From Alphaproteobacteria bacterium (GTDB lineage: Bacteria; Pseudomonadota; Alphaproteobacteria; G02398745; G023898745), in the NCBI GenBank assembly GCA_023898745.1, contig CP060237.1, positions 868,001 to 932,000 on the forward strand: 64,000 bases of DNA, read 5' to 3'. Numbering within the stretch: position 1 is the first letter of the stretch; each line of letters starts with the position of its first letter. The notes beneath the pieces are model-generated. The model saw nothing but the letters and a program-made list of their open reading frames with translations. It had not been told where the DNA came from and made no database searches. Of this stretch, positions 17,120 to 29,316 are shown piece by piece. Made by a program: the position numbers and the translations under genes.

Positions 17120-17813
17120 TGCGCCGCTGCTGCAAATAAAATTGCCGCTCTTCTGGTAAAAACTTCTCAATTGCATAACGCAACATCGTTCTTGGCATAG
17201 CTGAAGCATGTTCATTCAAAAACTCCATCAACATGTCACGATTTTTCGCTCCAGCTTCTCGCAACATCCAGCCTACTGCTTTATGAATAAGATCGTGAGA
17301 ATCGTTTAATAAGATCTTTGCCAATTTAAATGTCCACTCAAGCTCTTGATGTCGAATAAAATACCATGTCGCAACAATCGCAATGCGTCGTTCCCACATA
17401 TTATTTGAATGCGCTAAAGCTAGTAGAACATCTTTGTTTCTATGCAAGATGCAAGCGCCTAAAATTAAATGCGCCGATGCATCTACAAGATTCCAATTGT
17501 TCACATGCTGTAAATTTCGTATATAAAATTCATACACTTTATCTTTGTCACCTTTTTGATATTGATGAACCAATATAAATAGAGCCAATAAACGCTCTTC
17601 ATTAATCGGAGATTCTATAAGTTTTTGCAGATTTAAAAACGACAGTTTTTGAAATTGTTTTGCAATTTTACGTAGATTTGGATTTGTGACACCAATAAAC
17701 TCATCATGGGCTGAATATGCTCCAGGGTCTGTTTTGAAAAACATACCACGTTTGGATTCAGGAATTGTTACTGAATCATTCAAGATAGTTTTGAGTTCTG
17801 TTAATTCGCTCAT
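17097..17813 (-). CDS. DNA alkylation repair enzyme, AlkD-like HEAT-repeat glycosylase
   Basis: The 238-residue all-helical protein matches the AlkD family, which excises 3- and 7-alkylpurines without base flipping. Landmarks are the N-terminal KRGMFFKTDPGAYSAHDEFIGVT (in part: PGAYSAHDEFIGV), NWNLVDASAHLILG with the catalytic-region Trp and Asp, MWERRIAIVATWYFIR, and HDLIHKAVGWMLREAGAK. The start overlaps the ogt stop by four bases (ATGA), so it is coupled to ogt and, through it, to groEL. The last residues (RRTVITSLA) are encoded by a palindromic repeat that has replaced the native 3' end. Confidence 0.9.
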   Translation of the reverse strand: MSELTELKTILNDSVTIPESKRGMFFKTDPGAYSAHDEFIGVTNPNLRKIAKQFQKLSFLNLQKLIESPINEERLLALFILVHQYQKGDKDKVYEFYIRNLQHVNNWNLVDASAHLILGACILHRNKDVLLALAHSNNMWERRIAIVATWYFIRHQELEWTFKLAKILLNDSHDLIHKAVGWMLREAGAKNRDMLMEFLNEHASAMPRTMLRYAIEKFLPEERQFYLQQRRTVITSLA

Positions 17814-18310
17814 CTATGTTTTGCCTCGTGCTCAAGCAACCACTTTTTACGCCACGCACCGGCTGCATATCCTCCTATCGCACCACCACTTTGAACAATG
17901 CGATGACATGGGACAATGATCGCCAGCTGATTTGCACCGTTAGCATTTGCTACAGCACGACAAGCGGAAGGTTGGTTCATTAAATGAGCTTGCTCTTTAT
18001 AACTTTTTGTTGTGCCATAGGGTATTTGTAATAAAGCGCTCCAAGTGGAATTTTGAAACTCAGTGCCACCTAGGTGAAACGGCGTTTTGAAAGTCTTGAG
18101 CGTGCCAAAGAAATAGGATTGTAACTCTTGTTCTATGGAAATGATAGGACGCGTCTTCCTAACGGGAAGACCCTTCGGCTGCACCTCAGGATGACGAAAT
18201 AACAAATTTTTCTTATCAAGAAATTCGAGCAAATAAAGGTTTTGCTCATCCGAAATTGCCAACATTGGCCCAAGAGGTGTCTCGAGCTGATGCTGCGCCA
18301 AGGCTTTCAT
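17810..18310 (-). CDS. ogt: methylated-DNA-protein cysteine methyltransferase with in-frame palindromic insertion
   Basis: This repairs O6-methylguanine by accepting the methyl group on Cys in the PCHRIV motif; GAIGGYAAG follows as in the family, and the DNA-binding helix ACRAVANANGANQLAI is present. ATG 18310 (MKALAQHQLETPLGPM) lies four bases after the groEL stop and fits the family N-terminus; longer frames run back into groEL and are not used. The product has 166 residues. Residues 38-53 (about RHPEVQPKGLPVRKTR) are encoded by a repeat at 18152-18196 inserted in frame in the N-terminal domain, away from the active site. It lies in the apparent groES-groEL-ogt-alkD operon. Confidence 0.92.
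   Translation of the reverse strand: MKALAQHQLETPLGPMLAISDEQNLYLLEFLDKKNLLFRHPEVQPKGLPVRKTRPIISIEQELQSYFFGTLKTFKTPFHLGGTEFQNSTWSALLQIPYGTTKSYKEQAHLMNQPSACRAVANANGANQLAIIVPCHRIVQSGGAIGGYAAGAWRKKWLLEHEAKHR
18152..18196. repeat. short palindromic element inside ogt (family 2 related)
   Basis: The arms CGTCTTCC and the tail CCTCAGGATGACG frame an inner hairpin CTTCCTAACGGGAAG. The end CTCAGGATGACG is shared with family-2 copies at 25186. At 45 bases it is a multiple of three and adds 15-16 residues with no stop. Confidence 0.75.
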
Positions 18311-18314
18311 GGGG

Positions 18315-19976
<1,662 letters not shown>

Positions 19977-19979
19977 TTA

Positions 19980-20285
19980 CTAATCTAAAATACTTAATAC
20001 ATCTGATTCTTTGATAATCATATATTTTTCGTCATGCCCTGGAAGCGCCGTTCCGCCCCACTTTGCAAACAAAACACGATCTCCAACTTTTACATCCATA
20101 GGAATAACGCCACCATCTTTATCTTTCGCACCTTTTCCAACAGACAAAACTTTGCCTACAGAGGGTTTTTCTTTTGCTGTATCCGGGATAATGATGCCGC
20201 CCTTTGTTTTTTGCTCTTGCTCTTCGCGTTCAACTAAAATTCTGTCATGCAAAGGTCTGCATTTTTTTGGCTCTATAACAGACAT
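19980..20285 (-). CDS. groES: co-chaperonin GroES (Hsp10)
   Basis: The 101-residue protein caps the GroEL ring. It has CRPLHDRILVERE, the mobile loop KTKGGIIIPDTAKEKPS, GKVLSVGKG, KVGDRVLFAKWGG and YMIIKESDVLSIL. It is first in the groES-groEL-ogt-alkD transcript, with a purine-rich GGAGGAAG ribosome binding site just before ATG. The upstream CIRCE and promoter indicate HrcA repression. Confidence 0.97.
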   Translation of the reverse strand: MSVIEPKKCRPLHDRILVEREEQEQKTKGGIIIPDTAKEKPSVGKVLSVGKGAKDKDGGVIPMDVKVGDRVLFAKWGGTALPGHDEKYMIIKESDVLSILD

Positions 20286-20317
20286 AACTTCCTCCCTTTA
20301 ATTGTTTCCTAAAAATA

Positions 20318-20344
20318 TTAGCACTCTATGCGTTTGAGTGCTAA
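20318..20344 (-). promoter_or_regulatory. CIRCE operator (HrcA binding site) for groESL
   Basis: A perfect 9-bp inverted repeat, TTAGCACTC and GAGTGCTAA, flanks nine bases. This is the exact CIRCE consensus bound by the HrcA repressor. It lies 33 bases upstream of the groES start, just downstream of the predicted promoter. Confidence 0.97.
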
Positions 20345-20347
20345 GAC

Positions 20348-20377
20348 ATTATTGTCACAGAGGTTAAAATATGTCAA
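20348..20377 (-). promoter_or_regulatory. sigma-70-type promoter of groESL
   Basis: On the minus strand, TTGACA (20372-20377) is separated by 18 bases from AATAAT (20348-20353). The CIRCE site lies immediately downstream, over the expected transcription start, a usual arrangement for HrcA control. Confidence 0.65.
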
Positions 20378-20411
20378 TTATTTGCATTAAAATTTGAGCA
20401 GTTCTTGAAGA

Positions 20412-21581
20412 TTATAAATCTTCATTAAACCAGTTTTTTATTTTTTGCCATATTCCTCTAGAGTAAGATAGGCTTTTGAGTTTAGAGTTTTGATAAAGCT
20501 CATAATACCCATACCTTATCAAACCGAAACATGTTGTAAAACTGGAAATCTTGAATCCATCTTGCGCGGTCAGAATTCTTGTCTTGCGACATAAGCTGTC
20601 TTCGATATATTCTTTGAACCCTTTGAGCTCACACAACCCACCAGTAATATCTATGGTTGCATAAAGTGACATATCAAATTGATCAAATTGTTTCTTTATC
20701 GCCTTAACAAGCTCTTGAATATGCCGTCTTATAACGCAGTTCAAATTATTATGCTCGGCATTTTGATAATTACGCGCATTCAGTTCAATCTCAGAGCTTG
20801 AAATATATCCATAATAGCTCTTCATACGCTCAGCATGTTCAAAACTAATATTTAACTCTTGGGCAATTTTTTTGATCAAATCATTTCCACCTAGTGGAAT
20901 TTCACAATGAAACATTAAAGTGTTGTTTTTATGAAACACAATAGATGTAGAGTCATGCCCAAAATCAAGAATAACCCCTGGTTTTTGAAATTCTTGACAT
21001 AAAATCGTTGCAACAGGCGCTGCAACAAAGCTTTCAATTTTAATATCATACCTAGCAAACAAATTTCTTAAATTATTTAAAAGTGTTTTGGGCGCTGTCA
21101 TAACATATAAGGATACTGTTAAGCGGTCACCTATCATATTGTTAGGATTCTCAATATTATCCACATCATCTAATTTAAAATTCACAGGCGCAATATGGAC
21201 AATCTCATAAGACTTATTTGCTGTATATGCTTCATTAATAAGTCTTTGAATACAGTCTTGCGTTACACTTGAGCCCATTAAATTAATGCTTTTGTTTGTG
21301 TAATAAGAAGTAAAGACATTTCCAGACAAGCTGATATATACACTATGAATATTATGCCTTGATTCTCGTTCTAGCAGATTTAAAACATTCAAGATACTAT
21401 TTTCAAAATCACTAAAATTTGTCAAAATACCCTTTGAAAGACCTTGTGTACGCTGCATTTGCGCACTTAAACAGTTTAGGACTTTATCTGAGGTTAAATT
21501 AAAATCCACCTCAAAAACAGCGCCACTTATTTTGTATGATCCAATATCTACCGCTGTAATGATATGATTCTTTGAAGCCAC
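20412..21581 (-). CDS. ftsA: cell division protein FtsA
   Basis: FtsA is the actin-like membrane anchor of the FtsZ ring. The 389-residue protein has the phosphate-1 motif TAVDIGSYKISG, the SHS2-like 1C region (VYISLSGNVFTSYY), phosphate-2 VILDFGHDSTSIV, the adenosine-motif region IDITGGLCELKGFKEYI and an amphipathic C-terminal helix (RGIWQKIKNWFNEDL) that would bind the membrane. It is alone: ftsQ and ftsZ, its usual neighbours, are not adjacent. Sequence divergence is high but the motif order is complete. Confidence 0.88.
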   Translation of the reverse strand: MASKNHIITAVDIGSYKISGAVFEVDFNLTSDKVLNCLSAQMQRTQGLSKGILTNFSDFENSILNVLNLLERESRHNIHSVYISLSGNVFTSYYTNKSINLMGSSVTQDCIQRLINEAYTANKSYEIVHIAPVNFKLDDVDNIENPNNMIGDRLTVSLYVMTAPKTLLNNLRNLFARYDIKIESFVAAPVATILCQEFQKPGVILDFGHDSTSIVFHKNNTLMFHCEIPLGGNDLIKKIAQELNISFEHAERMKSYYGYISSSEIELNARNYQNAEHNNLNCVIRRHIQELVKAIKKQFDQFDMSLYATIDITGGLCELKGFKEYIEDSLCRKTRILTAQDGFKISSFTTCFGLIRYGYYELYQNSKLKSLSYSRGIWQKIKNWFNEDL

Positions 21582-21738
21582 TTTATTTTATAATTTGTTT
21601 GGGATTACGCTTTATTGTAGCGAGATTCAGGCTTGAGAATCAATCTACCCTTTTTTGTACTTATACATTTCAGGGAACACCCTTCGCCATTTGAAAAACC
21701 ATTGCTGACAGACTCAACATAGATTTAATGGAGGTCGG

Positions 21739-21767
21739 TTGCAGACTTATTGCTGATATACTATACT
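21739..21767 (+). promoter_or_regulatory. probable sigma-70 promoter of rplS
   Basis: TTGCAG (21739-21744) and TATACT (21762-21767) are separated by exactly 17 bases. Transcription would begin about 20-25 bases before the rplS ATG at 21797. The -10 overlaps a perfect palindrome (next entry). Confidence 0.6.
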
Positions 21768-21776
21768 CGAGTATAG
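21761..21776. promoter_or_regulatory. perfect 16-bp palindrome over the rplS -10 region
   Basis: CTATACTCGAGTATAG is perfectly self-complementary. It covers the -10 hexamer and probable start point of the rplS promoter, so it could be an operator for a dimeric repressor. It has no arms in common with the dispersed repeat families. Confidence 0.4.
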
Positions 21777-21796
21777 AAAAAGATAAAATTCTATAT

Positions 21797-22153
21797 ATGA
21801 GCCTTGTTTCATTATATGAAAAAAACGAAATTGCTAGATTAACGAAAGATAAAACGATTCCTGATTTCAAAGCAGGTGATACTGTGACAGTTAAAGTGAC
21901 AGTTGTTGAAGGCAAAACCAACAGACAACAACCCTTTCAAGGTGTTGTTATTGCGAGACACAACAGAGGGTTAAGCTCCACATTTCGTGTGAGAAAAATT
22001 TCTGGCACTTCAGGTGTTGAACGCTCATTTCATCTTTACTCTCCTAATATCGAGATTGAGGTTGAGCGCAGAGGAAGCGTAAGAAGAGCGAAACTATATT
22101 ACTTGAGAGGACTTTCAGGAAAGAAAGCCCGCATTGCTGAAGTTCGTAACTAA
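21797..22153 (+). CDS. rplS: 50S ribosomal protein L19
   Basis: L19 sits at the 30S-50S interface. The product has family landmarks [53 protein letters not shown] (in part: [13 protein letters not shown]) and [22 protein letters not shown] 21797 gives 118 residues beginning [15 protein letters not shown], matching family N-termini; the longer in-frame start at 21728 lies across the promoter and is rejected. trmD, its common neighbour in other bacteria, is 27 kb away. The stop is followed within four bases by a carrier gene. Confidence 0.95.
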   Translation: MSLVSLYEKNEIARLTKDKTIPDFKAGDTVTVKVTVVEGKTNRQQPFQGVVIARHNRGLSSTFRVRKISGTSGVERSFHLYSPNIEIEVERRGSVRRAKLYYLRGLSGKKARIAEVRN

Positions 22154-22156
22154 GGG

Positions 22157-23551
22157 ATGGGATTTAAAACAACCTCCTTTTTTGCTCTAACAGCCTTATT
22201 ATACTGCCTGCCAGTCAACTTTGTTTCTGAGAAAGCATGGCATTTATTTATCATATTTTTAGCAACAATCATTAGTGTAATTTTTCAAATTTTTCCTATC
22301 GTGCTGTCGGCGATTTTTGGCCTTACTTCTTGCCTTGTGCTTGGTATACTTGATATCAAAACACAAGCTCTATATGGGTTCAGCACCCCTATTGTATGGC
22401 TCATAGGATCTGTGTTTTTCATTGGTAGAGGTTTTGTGAATTCTCGACTTGGGGAACGTATTGCTTACTTTTTTATTTATTACACTGCAAAAACACCTTT
22501 ACGTTTAGCGTACTCACTTATGCTGACAGAGCTGGTTGTTGCCCCTTTTATACCTAGCAATACAGCACGCTCAGGCGGAATACTTCTGCCTATCTTAGAA
22601 TCTATATCAAATGCATTTAAAAGAAGCTTCTCAAAACCCGAGCAAGATAAAATGAACGCATTTTTATTCCAAACCGTTTTTCATAGCAGTGTTTCTTCAA
22701 GCGCTCTGTTTTTTACAGGAACTGTCAGCAACTCTTTAGCCGCTTCTTTTGCAAAGATCCAAGGGGTTGAGTTTGACTGGATTACTTGGTTCACTATTAC
22801 CTGCATTCCAGCAGGATTGTGTTTATGTCTTGCACCTTTGTTTGTTTATGCAATGGAACATCCAAATGTTAAAATTCCAAAAAGCTTTCAGTTGCTTGCG
22901 AAAAGCAAACTTGATGAGCTTGGAGCTTTTTCCTTTAAAGAATATCTCATGGTGTTCATATTGGTGTTGTTATTATTTTTATGGATATATGGAGATTCTC
23001 TTGGTTTGCATGCAGCATCAGTTGCAATTTTAGGTGTTGTGTTGTGTCTTTTAACAGGGGCAATTACTTTTTCAGAAATTTTAGCAGAAGATAAAGCATG
23101 GGAAACTATTCTATGGCTTTCAATTCTTATTACAATGAGCACATATTTAAAAGAGTTTGGGTTTATTGCGATGATTAATCAATATGCCGTTCAGGCTATC
23201 TCCGGCTTATCCTTTACCCTTGCTGCATTTTTAATTTTAGCAGGCTATTTTTGGATTGGATATTTGTTTGCAAGCAATTCCTCACATATAAGCGCTCTTT
23301 ATAGCTCATTTCTAGGAATTTTGCTTATCATTGGTATGAATCCCGTTCTGGCCGGTGTTATACTCGCTGTTTTTAGCGTTCTATTTGCTTCACTTACACA
23401 CTATGGCTCAACTGCCGGAAGTATTTTATTTTCTGCTGGATTTGTAAAAATGGAAAAATGGTGGAAAACCGGTCTATTTGTTGGATTTATGAATTTTTGG
23501 ATCTGGATCATCATTGGCAGTTTATGGTGGAAATTTTTAGGATATTTATAG
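22157..23551 (+). CDS. DASS-family anion transporter (2-oxoglutarate/malate translocator type)
   Basis: The 464-residue protein has about 12 hydrophobic segments and the divalent anion:Na+ symporter pattern: IPSNTARSGGILLPI (the SNT anion-binding motif), TWFTITCIPAG, LSILITMSTYLKEFG and a second SNS-like region ASNSSHISALYSSF. Related proteins exchange or import 2-oxoglutarate, malate or succinate, as in the plastid translocator and chlamydial SodTi. This would bring host TCA intermediates into the cell. GTG/ATG start at 22157 lies three bases after rplS. Confidence 0.88.
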   Translation: MGFKTTSFFALTALLYCLPVNFVSEKAWHLFIIFLATIISVIFQIFPIVLSAIFGLTSCLVLGILDIKTQALYGFSTPIVWLIGSVFFIGRGFVNSRLGERIAYFFIYYTAKTPLRLAYSLMLTELVVAPFIPSNTARSGGILLPILESISNAFKRSFSKPEQDKMNAFLFQTVFHSSVSSSALFFTGTVSNSLAASFAKIQGVEFDWITWFTITCIPAGLCLCLAPLFVYAMEHPNVKIPKSFQLLAKSKLDELGAFSFKEYLMVFILVLLLFLWIYGDSLGLHAASVAILGVVLCLLTGAITFSEILAEDKAWETILWLSILITMSTYLKEFGFIAMINQYAVQAISGLSFTLAAFLILAGYFWIGYLFASNSSHISALYSSFLGILLIIGMNPVLAGVILAVFSVLFASLTHYGSTAGSILFSAGFVKMEKWWKTGLFVGFMNFWIWIIIGSLWWKFLGYL

Positions 23552-23587
23552 TATAATGAAATTAGAATAATTTGTCTTTCTTGTGTT

Positions 23588-23944
23588 ATGGCAGATGATC
23601 AACAAAGTAACATTCCTTGTAATTGTAATAGTGCCGTTCTTTGTTTCTTGCCTGGACTGCTATGGGTTCTGATTCTTGGAGAGCTTTTCTTTTTATTGAC
23701 GCGTACTTTTGTAAGATTCTATTCTGAAAAATTTTCTGGTGAAGATTTTACACAGAAATCATTTTGGCAAGCTGCCACACCATTCATCACAGGGCTATGG
23801 ACGATTTTCTTTGCGATTGTGACGCAATCAAATGCCACAAGTAAATCAAAAATTATAAAAGATTTGAATTTGGTTGGTGTGAGAAATATGTTTCCCGGTA
23901 TGACAGAATCAGCCAAAACGTCAGCTTTGCAGAAGTTAATATAA
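23588..23944 (+). CDS. orphan small membrane protein
   Basis: I do not recognise this 118-residue protein. It has a Cys-containing N-terminus (IPCNCNSAVLC) followed by hydrophobic segments at about 20-40 (FLPGLLWVLILGELFFLLTR) and 63-82 (FITGLWTIFFAIVTQ), and a polar C-terminus. It follows the DASS carrier by 36 bases and precedes another orphan by 86 very AT-rich bases. Start ATG 23588. Confidence 0.5.
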   Translation: MADDQQSNIPCNCNSAVLCFLPGLLWVLILGELFFLLTRTFVRFYSEKFSGEDFTQKSFWQAATPFITGLWTIFFAIVTQSNATSKSKIIKDLNLVGVRNMFPGMTESAKTSALQKLI

Positions 23945-24030
23945 TCTTTTGCACTAAATTTATTTAAATATATTTAGTTTTTATTAATTATAAAGTATAC
24001 TTTAATTAGAGATATAATATATTTAAATAT

Positions 24031-25176
24031 ATGGTTGATATTAATAATCTTGAAAGCGCACTCGAAGAAATCAAAATCTCCTTAGGTGGTGACTTCTCTC
24101 AAGCAAATCTTGAGACTGTTTTAAAAGATGCGTTTGATGGAGTGGATATCTCAAATGAAGAAAATATTGCGCTTATAAAAGCTATCACAGGCGCATTATT
24201 TACCGAACTTCAAACTACAGAAAATTTAACAGATCTTATAATATTTGCCGTCATGTTAACCCTCTTACTGCATCTAGATCCAAACCCAAGCGCTGAAACA
24301 GTTTCTTTGTTTTTTGCGTATTTTTGTAAATTTTTCCGCCCAACTTGCGCTTGCTTTGAGAATTTTACTTTAAGTCTTTTGAAAGACTTGGGGTTTGATA
24401 TAAAACTCACAAGTGATGAAGGAGCAAAAAACTTTGGGACCGCTATAGGATTGCATGCAAAAATTGTTGGCTTAGAATTAACAGAATGTTTAAAGCCTTA
24501 CACAACAAAAGTAAAAGGCAATATGTTAGCTCATGCATTCAAAGCGTTGTTTGATTTAAAGCAAGAAGACTTTTTAACTATGTGCGAATCTTACTTAGAG
24601 CTTGATTTGCGTATCAAATTTGTTGGTGAAGAATTAAAAAAACTTATTGATGCGAAAATTATCAAAAACAATGAAAAAGTTATTGCAGATGTTATGTGCA
24701 ATATCATAAAAACTTGGGAAACACTTGGCTTTAATTTTTGTACAAAAAGTTTGGTTGACTTTCTCATCATGCATACAAAAGTATCAAGAGAAAAATATGA
24801 AGAAATTAAAGCATGCGCATACGTCTGCTTAGATATTCCGGCTGTAAAAAATGCCTATTTAAAAATTGATGAATGTGCTGAAATTGATTTAAGTCAGTTT
24901 GTGTTAAATGATAACACCGCATTTACTTACACCTTAGACAGCTCTGATACTAAAGGCCAAATTGCATTATCGAAACTCCACCCACCCTGCGCACCTTTAG
25001 TTCGCTATCAAGTTCCATCCATACAAAAATCTTGTGAAAAATTTAAAGATGTATTTTCTTTTACTGTAAAAAATCTCTCAAACGATACGGAATGTACAGC
25101 ATTTGTGTTTTTATTACACGTGCAAGAACAGAAATGTTTTATTGGTTGTGAAACGCAATGTCAGCTTGAGTGCTAA
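24031..25176 (+). CDS. orphan, mostly helical acidic protein
   Basis: I do not recognise this 381-residue protein. The N-terminal 90 residues are acidic and amphipathic helical (NLESALEEIKISLGGDFSQA), with one hydrophobic stretch LTDLIIFAVMLTLLLHL at about 65-81. The rest is rich in helix formers and contains about 17 cysteines, many in the CACFENF and C-terminal CFIGCETQCQLEC segments. No signal peptide is seen. The high Cys content and lack of relatives in memory fit a lineage-specific protein, possibly acting in the host. The upstream region is strongly AT-rich with repeated TTTAAATATAT words. Confidence 0.55.
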   Translation: MVDINNLESALEEIKISLGGDFSQANLETVLKDAFDGVDISNEENIALIKAITGALFTELQTTENLTDLIIFAVMLTLLLHLDPNPSAETVSLFFAYFCKFFRPTCACFENFTLSLLKDLGFDIKLTSDEGAKNFGTAIGLHAKIVGLELTECLKPYTTKVKGNMLAHAFKALFDLKQEDFLTMCESYLELDLRIKFVGEELKKLIDAKIIKNNEKVIADVMCNIIKTWETLGFNFCTKSLVDFLIMHTKVSREKYEEIKACAYVCLDIPAVKNAYLKIDECAEIDLSQFVLNDNTAFTYTLDSSDTKGQIALSKLHPPCAPLVRYQVPSIQKSCEKFKDVFSFTVKNLSNDTECTAFVFLLHVQEQKCFIGCETQCQLEC

Positions 25177-25185
25177 GAGCTTTTC

Positions 25186-25258
25186 CGTCATTCTGAGCGC
25201 AGCAAAGAATCTTTTTAATTTTGATTTGGGAAGATCCTTCACTTCGTTCAGGATGACG
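25186..25258. repeat. palindromic element, family 2, overlapping the pfkA 3' end
   Basis: The left arm CGTCATTCTGAGCGCAGCAAAG pairs with the right arm CTTCGTTCAGGATGACG (shown in part). The inner words AGAATCTT and AAGATCCTT also pair. It lies between the convergent orphan gene and pfkA. The pfkA stop and last codons (LFIS-SSS end) are inside it. Confidence 0.8.
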
Positions 25259-26216
25259 AGATAAAGATATCCAATTCTTCACATCTATCAATTTCAGCTT
25301 GCGAAACGTAACGCTTTACAGATTCCTTTGGAATATCAATATCAGATGCTTGATAGTCTCGCCATATAACCATTTTGCGCCACATATTATCACGCGCCAA
25401 CTTTACAGCATGAGCGCCCATATAGGACGCCATAAGACGATCAGTTTCGCAAACTGCACCACCTCTTTGTAAATGTCCCAATATTGTATAACGACTTGGA
25501 ATAGGAATTTGTGTTTCCATAAATTCTTTCATACCCGTAACGCCTTCAGCCACCACCACGAGAGCTCCTGATTGATTTTCATCATAGCGTTTCAATAAAA
25601 ACTCTTTTAACGCTTGCTCATTATGAGATTGTTCAGGAATAAGAATAGCATCTGCAAAAGCCGCAACCCCTGATTCAAGGGCAATAAATCCTGTGTCTCT
25701 CCCCATAACCTCTGCCACCATGATGCGCCTATGACTATATCCTGTGTTCTTAAGGTTATCTAGCAGAGATGTTACTGTTCCAACTGCGCTACAAAATCCA
25801 ATGGAACAATCTGTAAATGCCACATCGTTATCAATTGTTTTGGGAATGATAATAAAGGGATACTCCGGAAAAAACTTCTTAGCAATTTCAATACTCCCAT
25901 CCCCTCCTATCAAAAACACACCGTCCAAATTGTAATCTTCTAAAAGCGCTAAAGGACGTGAACGTCCAGCCTCAAATTTATGCAGATCAGATGCCACCAT
26001 AGAACCTAGAATTGTCCCCGACCTGGAAGGTAAAAGAGGATCTAGGTAAGTAATTTTTTCGATAGTATAAGGTTGAGTAGCATGAATAGCATTTTGATAA
26101 ATACCAAATAATTCGATATCCTTGTGGGGTTTTAAATTCCTATAAATACTATAAATGACAGCATTTAAGCCAGGGCAGTCACCACCTGTTGTCATAATTC
26201 CAAATCTTTTTTTCAT
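25248..26216 (-). CDS. pfkA: 6-phosphofructokinase
   Basis: PFK phosphorylates fructose 6-phosphate, the committed step of glycolysis. The 322-residue protein has GGDCPGLNA (11-19), GGDGS (104-108), PKTIDND (125-131, catalytic Asp) and MGRDTG (171-176). Gly in GGDG favours ATP, while Lys in PKTIDND is typical of PPi-using and the ATP-using group III enzymes, so donor use is likely ATP but not certain. The ATG overlaps the phzF stop by four bases, coupling it to the ATP-synthase operon. The 3' end is formed by a palindromic repeat. Rickettsia lack this enzyme. Confidence 0.93.
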   Translation of the reverse strand: MKKRFGIMTTGGDCPGLNAVIYSIYRNLKPHKDIELFGIYQNAIHATQPYTIEKITYLDPLLPSRSGTILGSMVASDLHKFEAGRSRPLALLEDYNLDGVFLIGGDGSIEIAKKFFPEYPFIIIPKTIDNDVAFTDCSIGFCSAVGTVTSLLDNLKNTGYSHRRIMVAEVMGRDTGFIALESGVAAFADAILIPEQSHNEQALKEFLLKRYDENQSGALVVVAEGVTGMKEFMETQIPIPSRYTILGHLQRGGAVCETDRLMASYMGAHAVKLARDNMWRKMVIWRDYQASDIDIPKESVKRYVSQAEIDRCEELDIFISSS

Positions 26217-26982
26217 GCAGTCATTAACTTTCTTTCTTCATATAAATCAGCTCTTGCAATAAATTCTACAATACCTGAAGTATGAATTATGCATTCACAC
26301 GTTCCGCTTTTTTGATATGAGCTTACACTCTTCTTTTTTAGAACATTACTCCAGTAAAGCGCAAGTCTGCAATTCACCGAACCGCAAAATGGATCTTCGA
26401 AAATTCCAACACTAGGCGCAAAATACCTACAAACATAATCATACTTTTGAGATGAAGCTGTAATGCATAGAGCGCGCTTTTTGAGCTTTTTGATCGCATC
26501 AAAATCTGGTTGATAATGCAGCACATCACTTTCACCCTCTAATACAACGATATCAATAAGACCATCTGTCAAGATTTCTTTTGCGTTAGGTAAGCTAACA
26601 TCATAATTGCTTGATAAAGGTTTTAGCGAAATAACTGGAGTCAATAAATGCACCTGATCATTTGCATCCACACTTGCATCAATCACGCCTCTCTTGTGAA
26701 TCAAGCGCACTTGAGATAGTCCATATTTCTTATTGATCATATATACAGCCGCTATTGTTGCATGCATACACAAAGGCGCTTCATCTTTAGGAGAAAACCA
26801 CCTTATAAAAAATATATTTTTCTTATAAGGTTTTACAAAAACCGTCTCTGAAAAGTTTATTTTTGCAGAAATATCTTGTGCATCCTTCGGAAATTCCTCT
26901 ACAAAAAATACAGCGGCAGGATTGCCAAAAAACTCCTCAGATGAAAAGGCTCGAACGCAATAAAAATCTACCGTTTGCTCGA

Positions 26983-26986
<4 letters not shown>
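26213..26986 (-). CDS. PhzF-family isomerase/epimerase
   Basis: The 257-residue protein has the PhzF fold marks: VRAFSSEEFFGNPAAV near the N-terminus, the catalytic-region Glu in INFSETVFV, RWFSPKDEAPLCMHATIAA, and EDPFCGSVNCRLALYW near the C-terminus. Family members isomerise small amino-acid-like or phenazine precursors, and most have no known substrate. ATG 26986 (MIEQTVDFYCVRAF) overlaps the atpC stop as ATGA, so it is chosen over GTG/ATG candidates upstream. Its own stop overlaps pfkA the same way. Confidence 0.88.

Positions 26987-29312
<2,326 letters not shown>

Positions 29313-29316
<4 letters not shown>

Noticed and set aside
16893..17159. An 88-codon plus-strand frame over the tfoX-alkD gap
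   Set aside because: It is almost wholly repeat sequence and runs antisense into alkD and the TfoX-domain gene.
21728..21796. Longer N-terminus of rplS
   Set aside because: It would place coding sequence over a good promoter and is not conserved in L19; ATG 21797 gives the family N-terminus.
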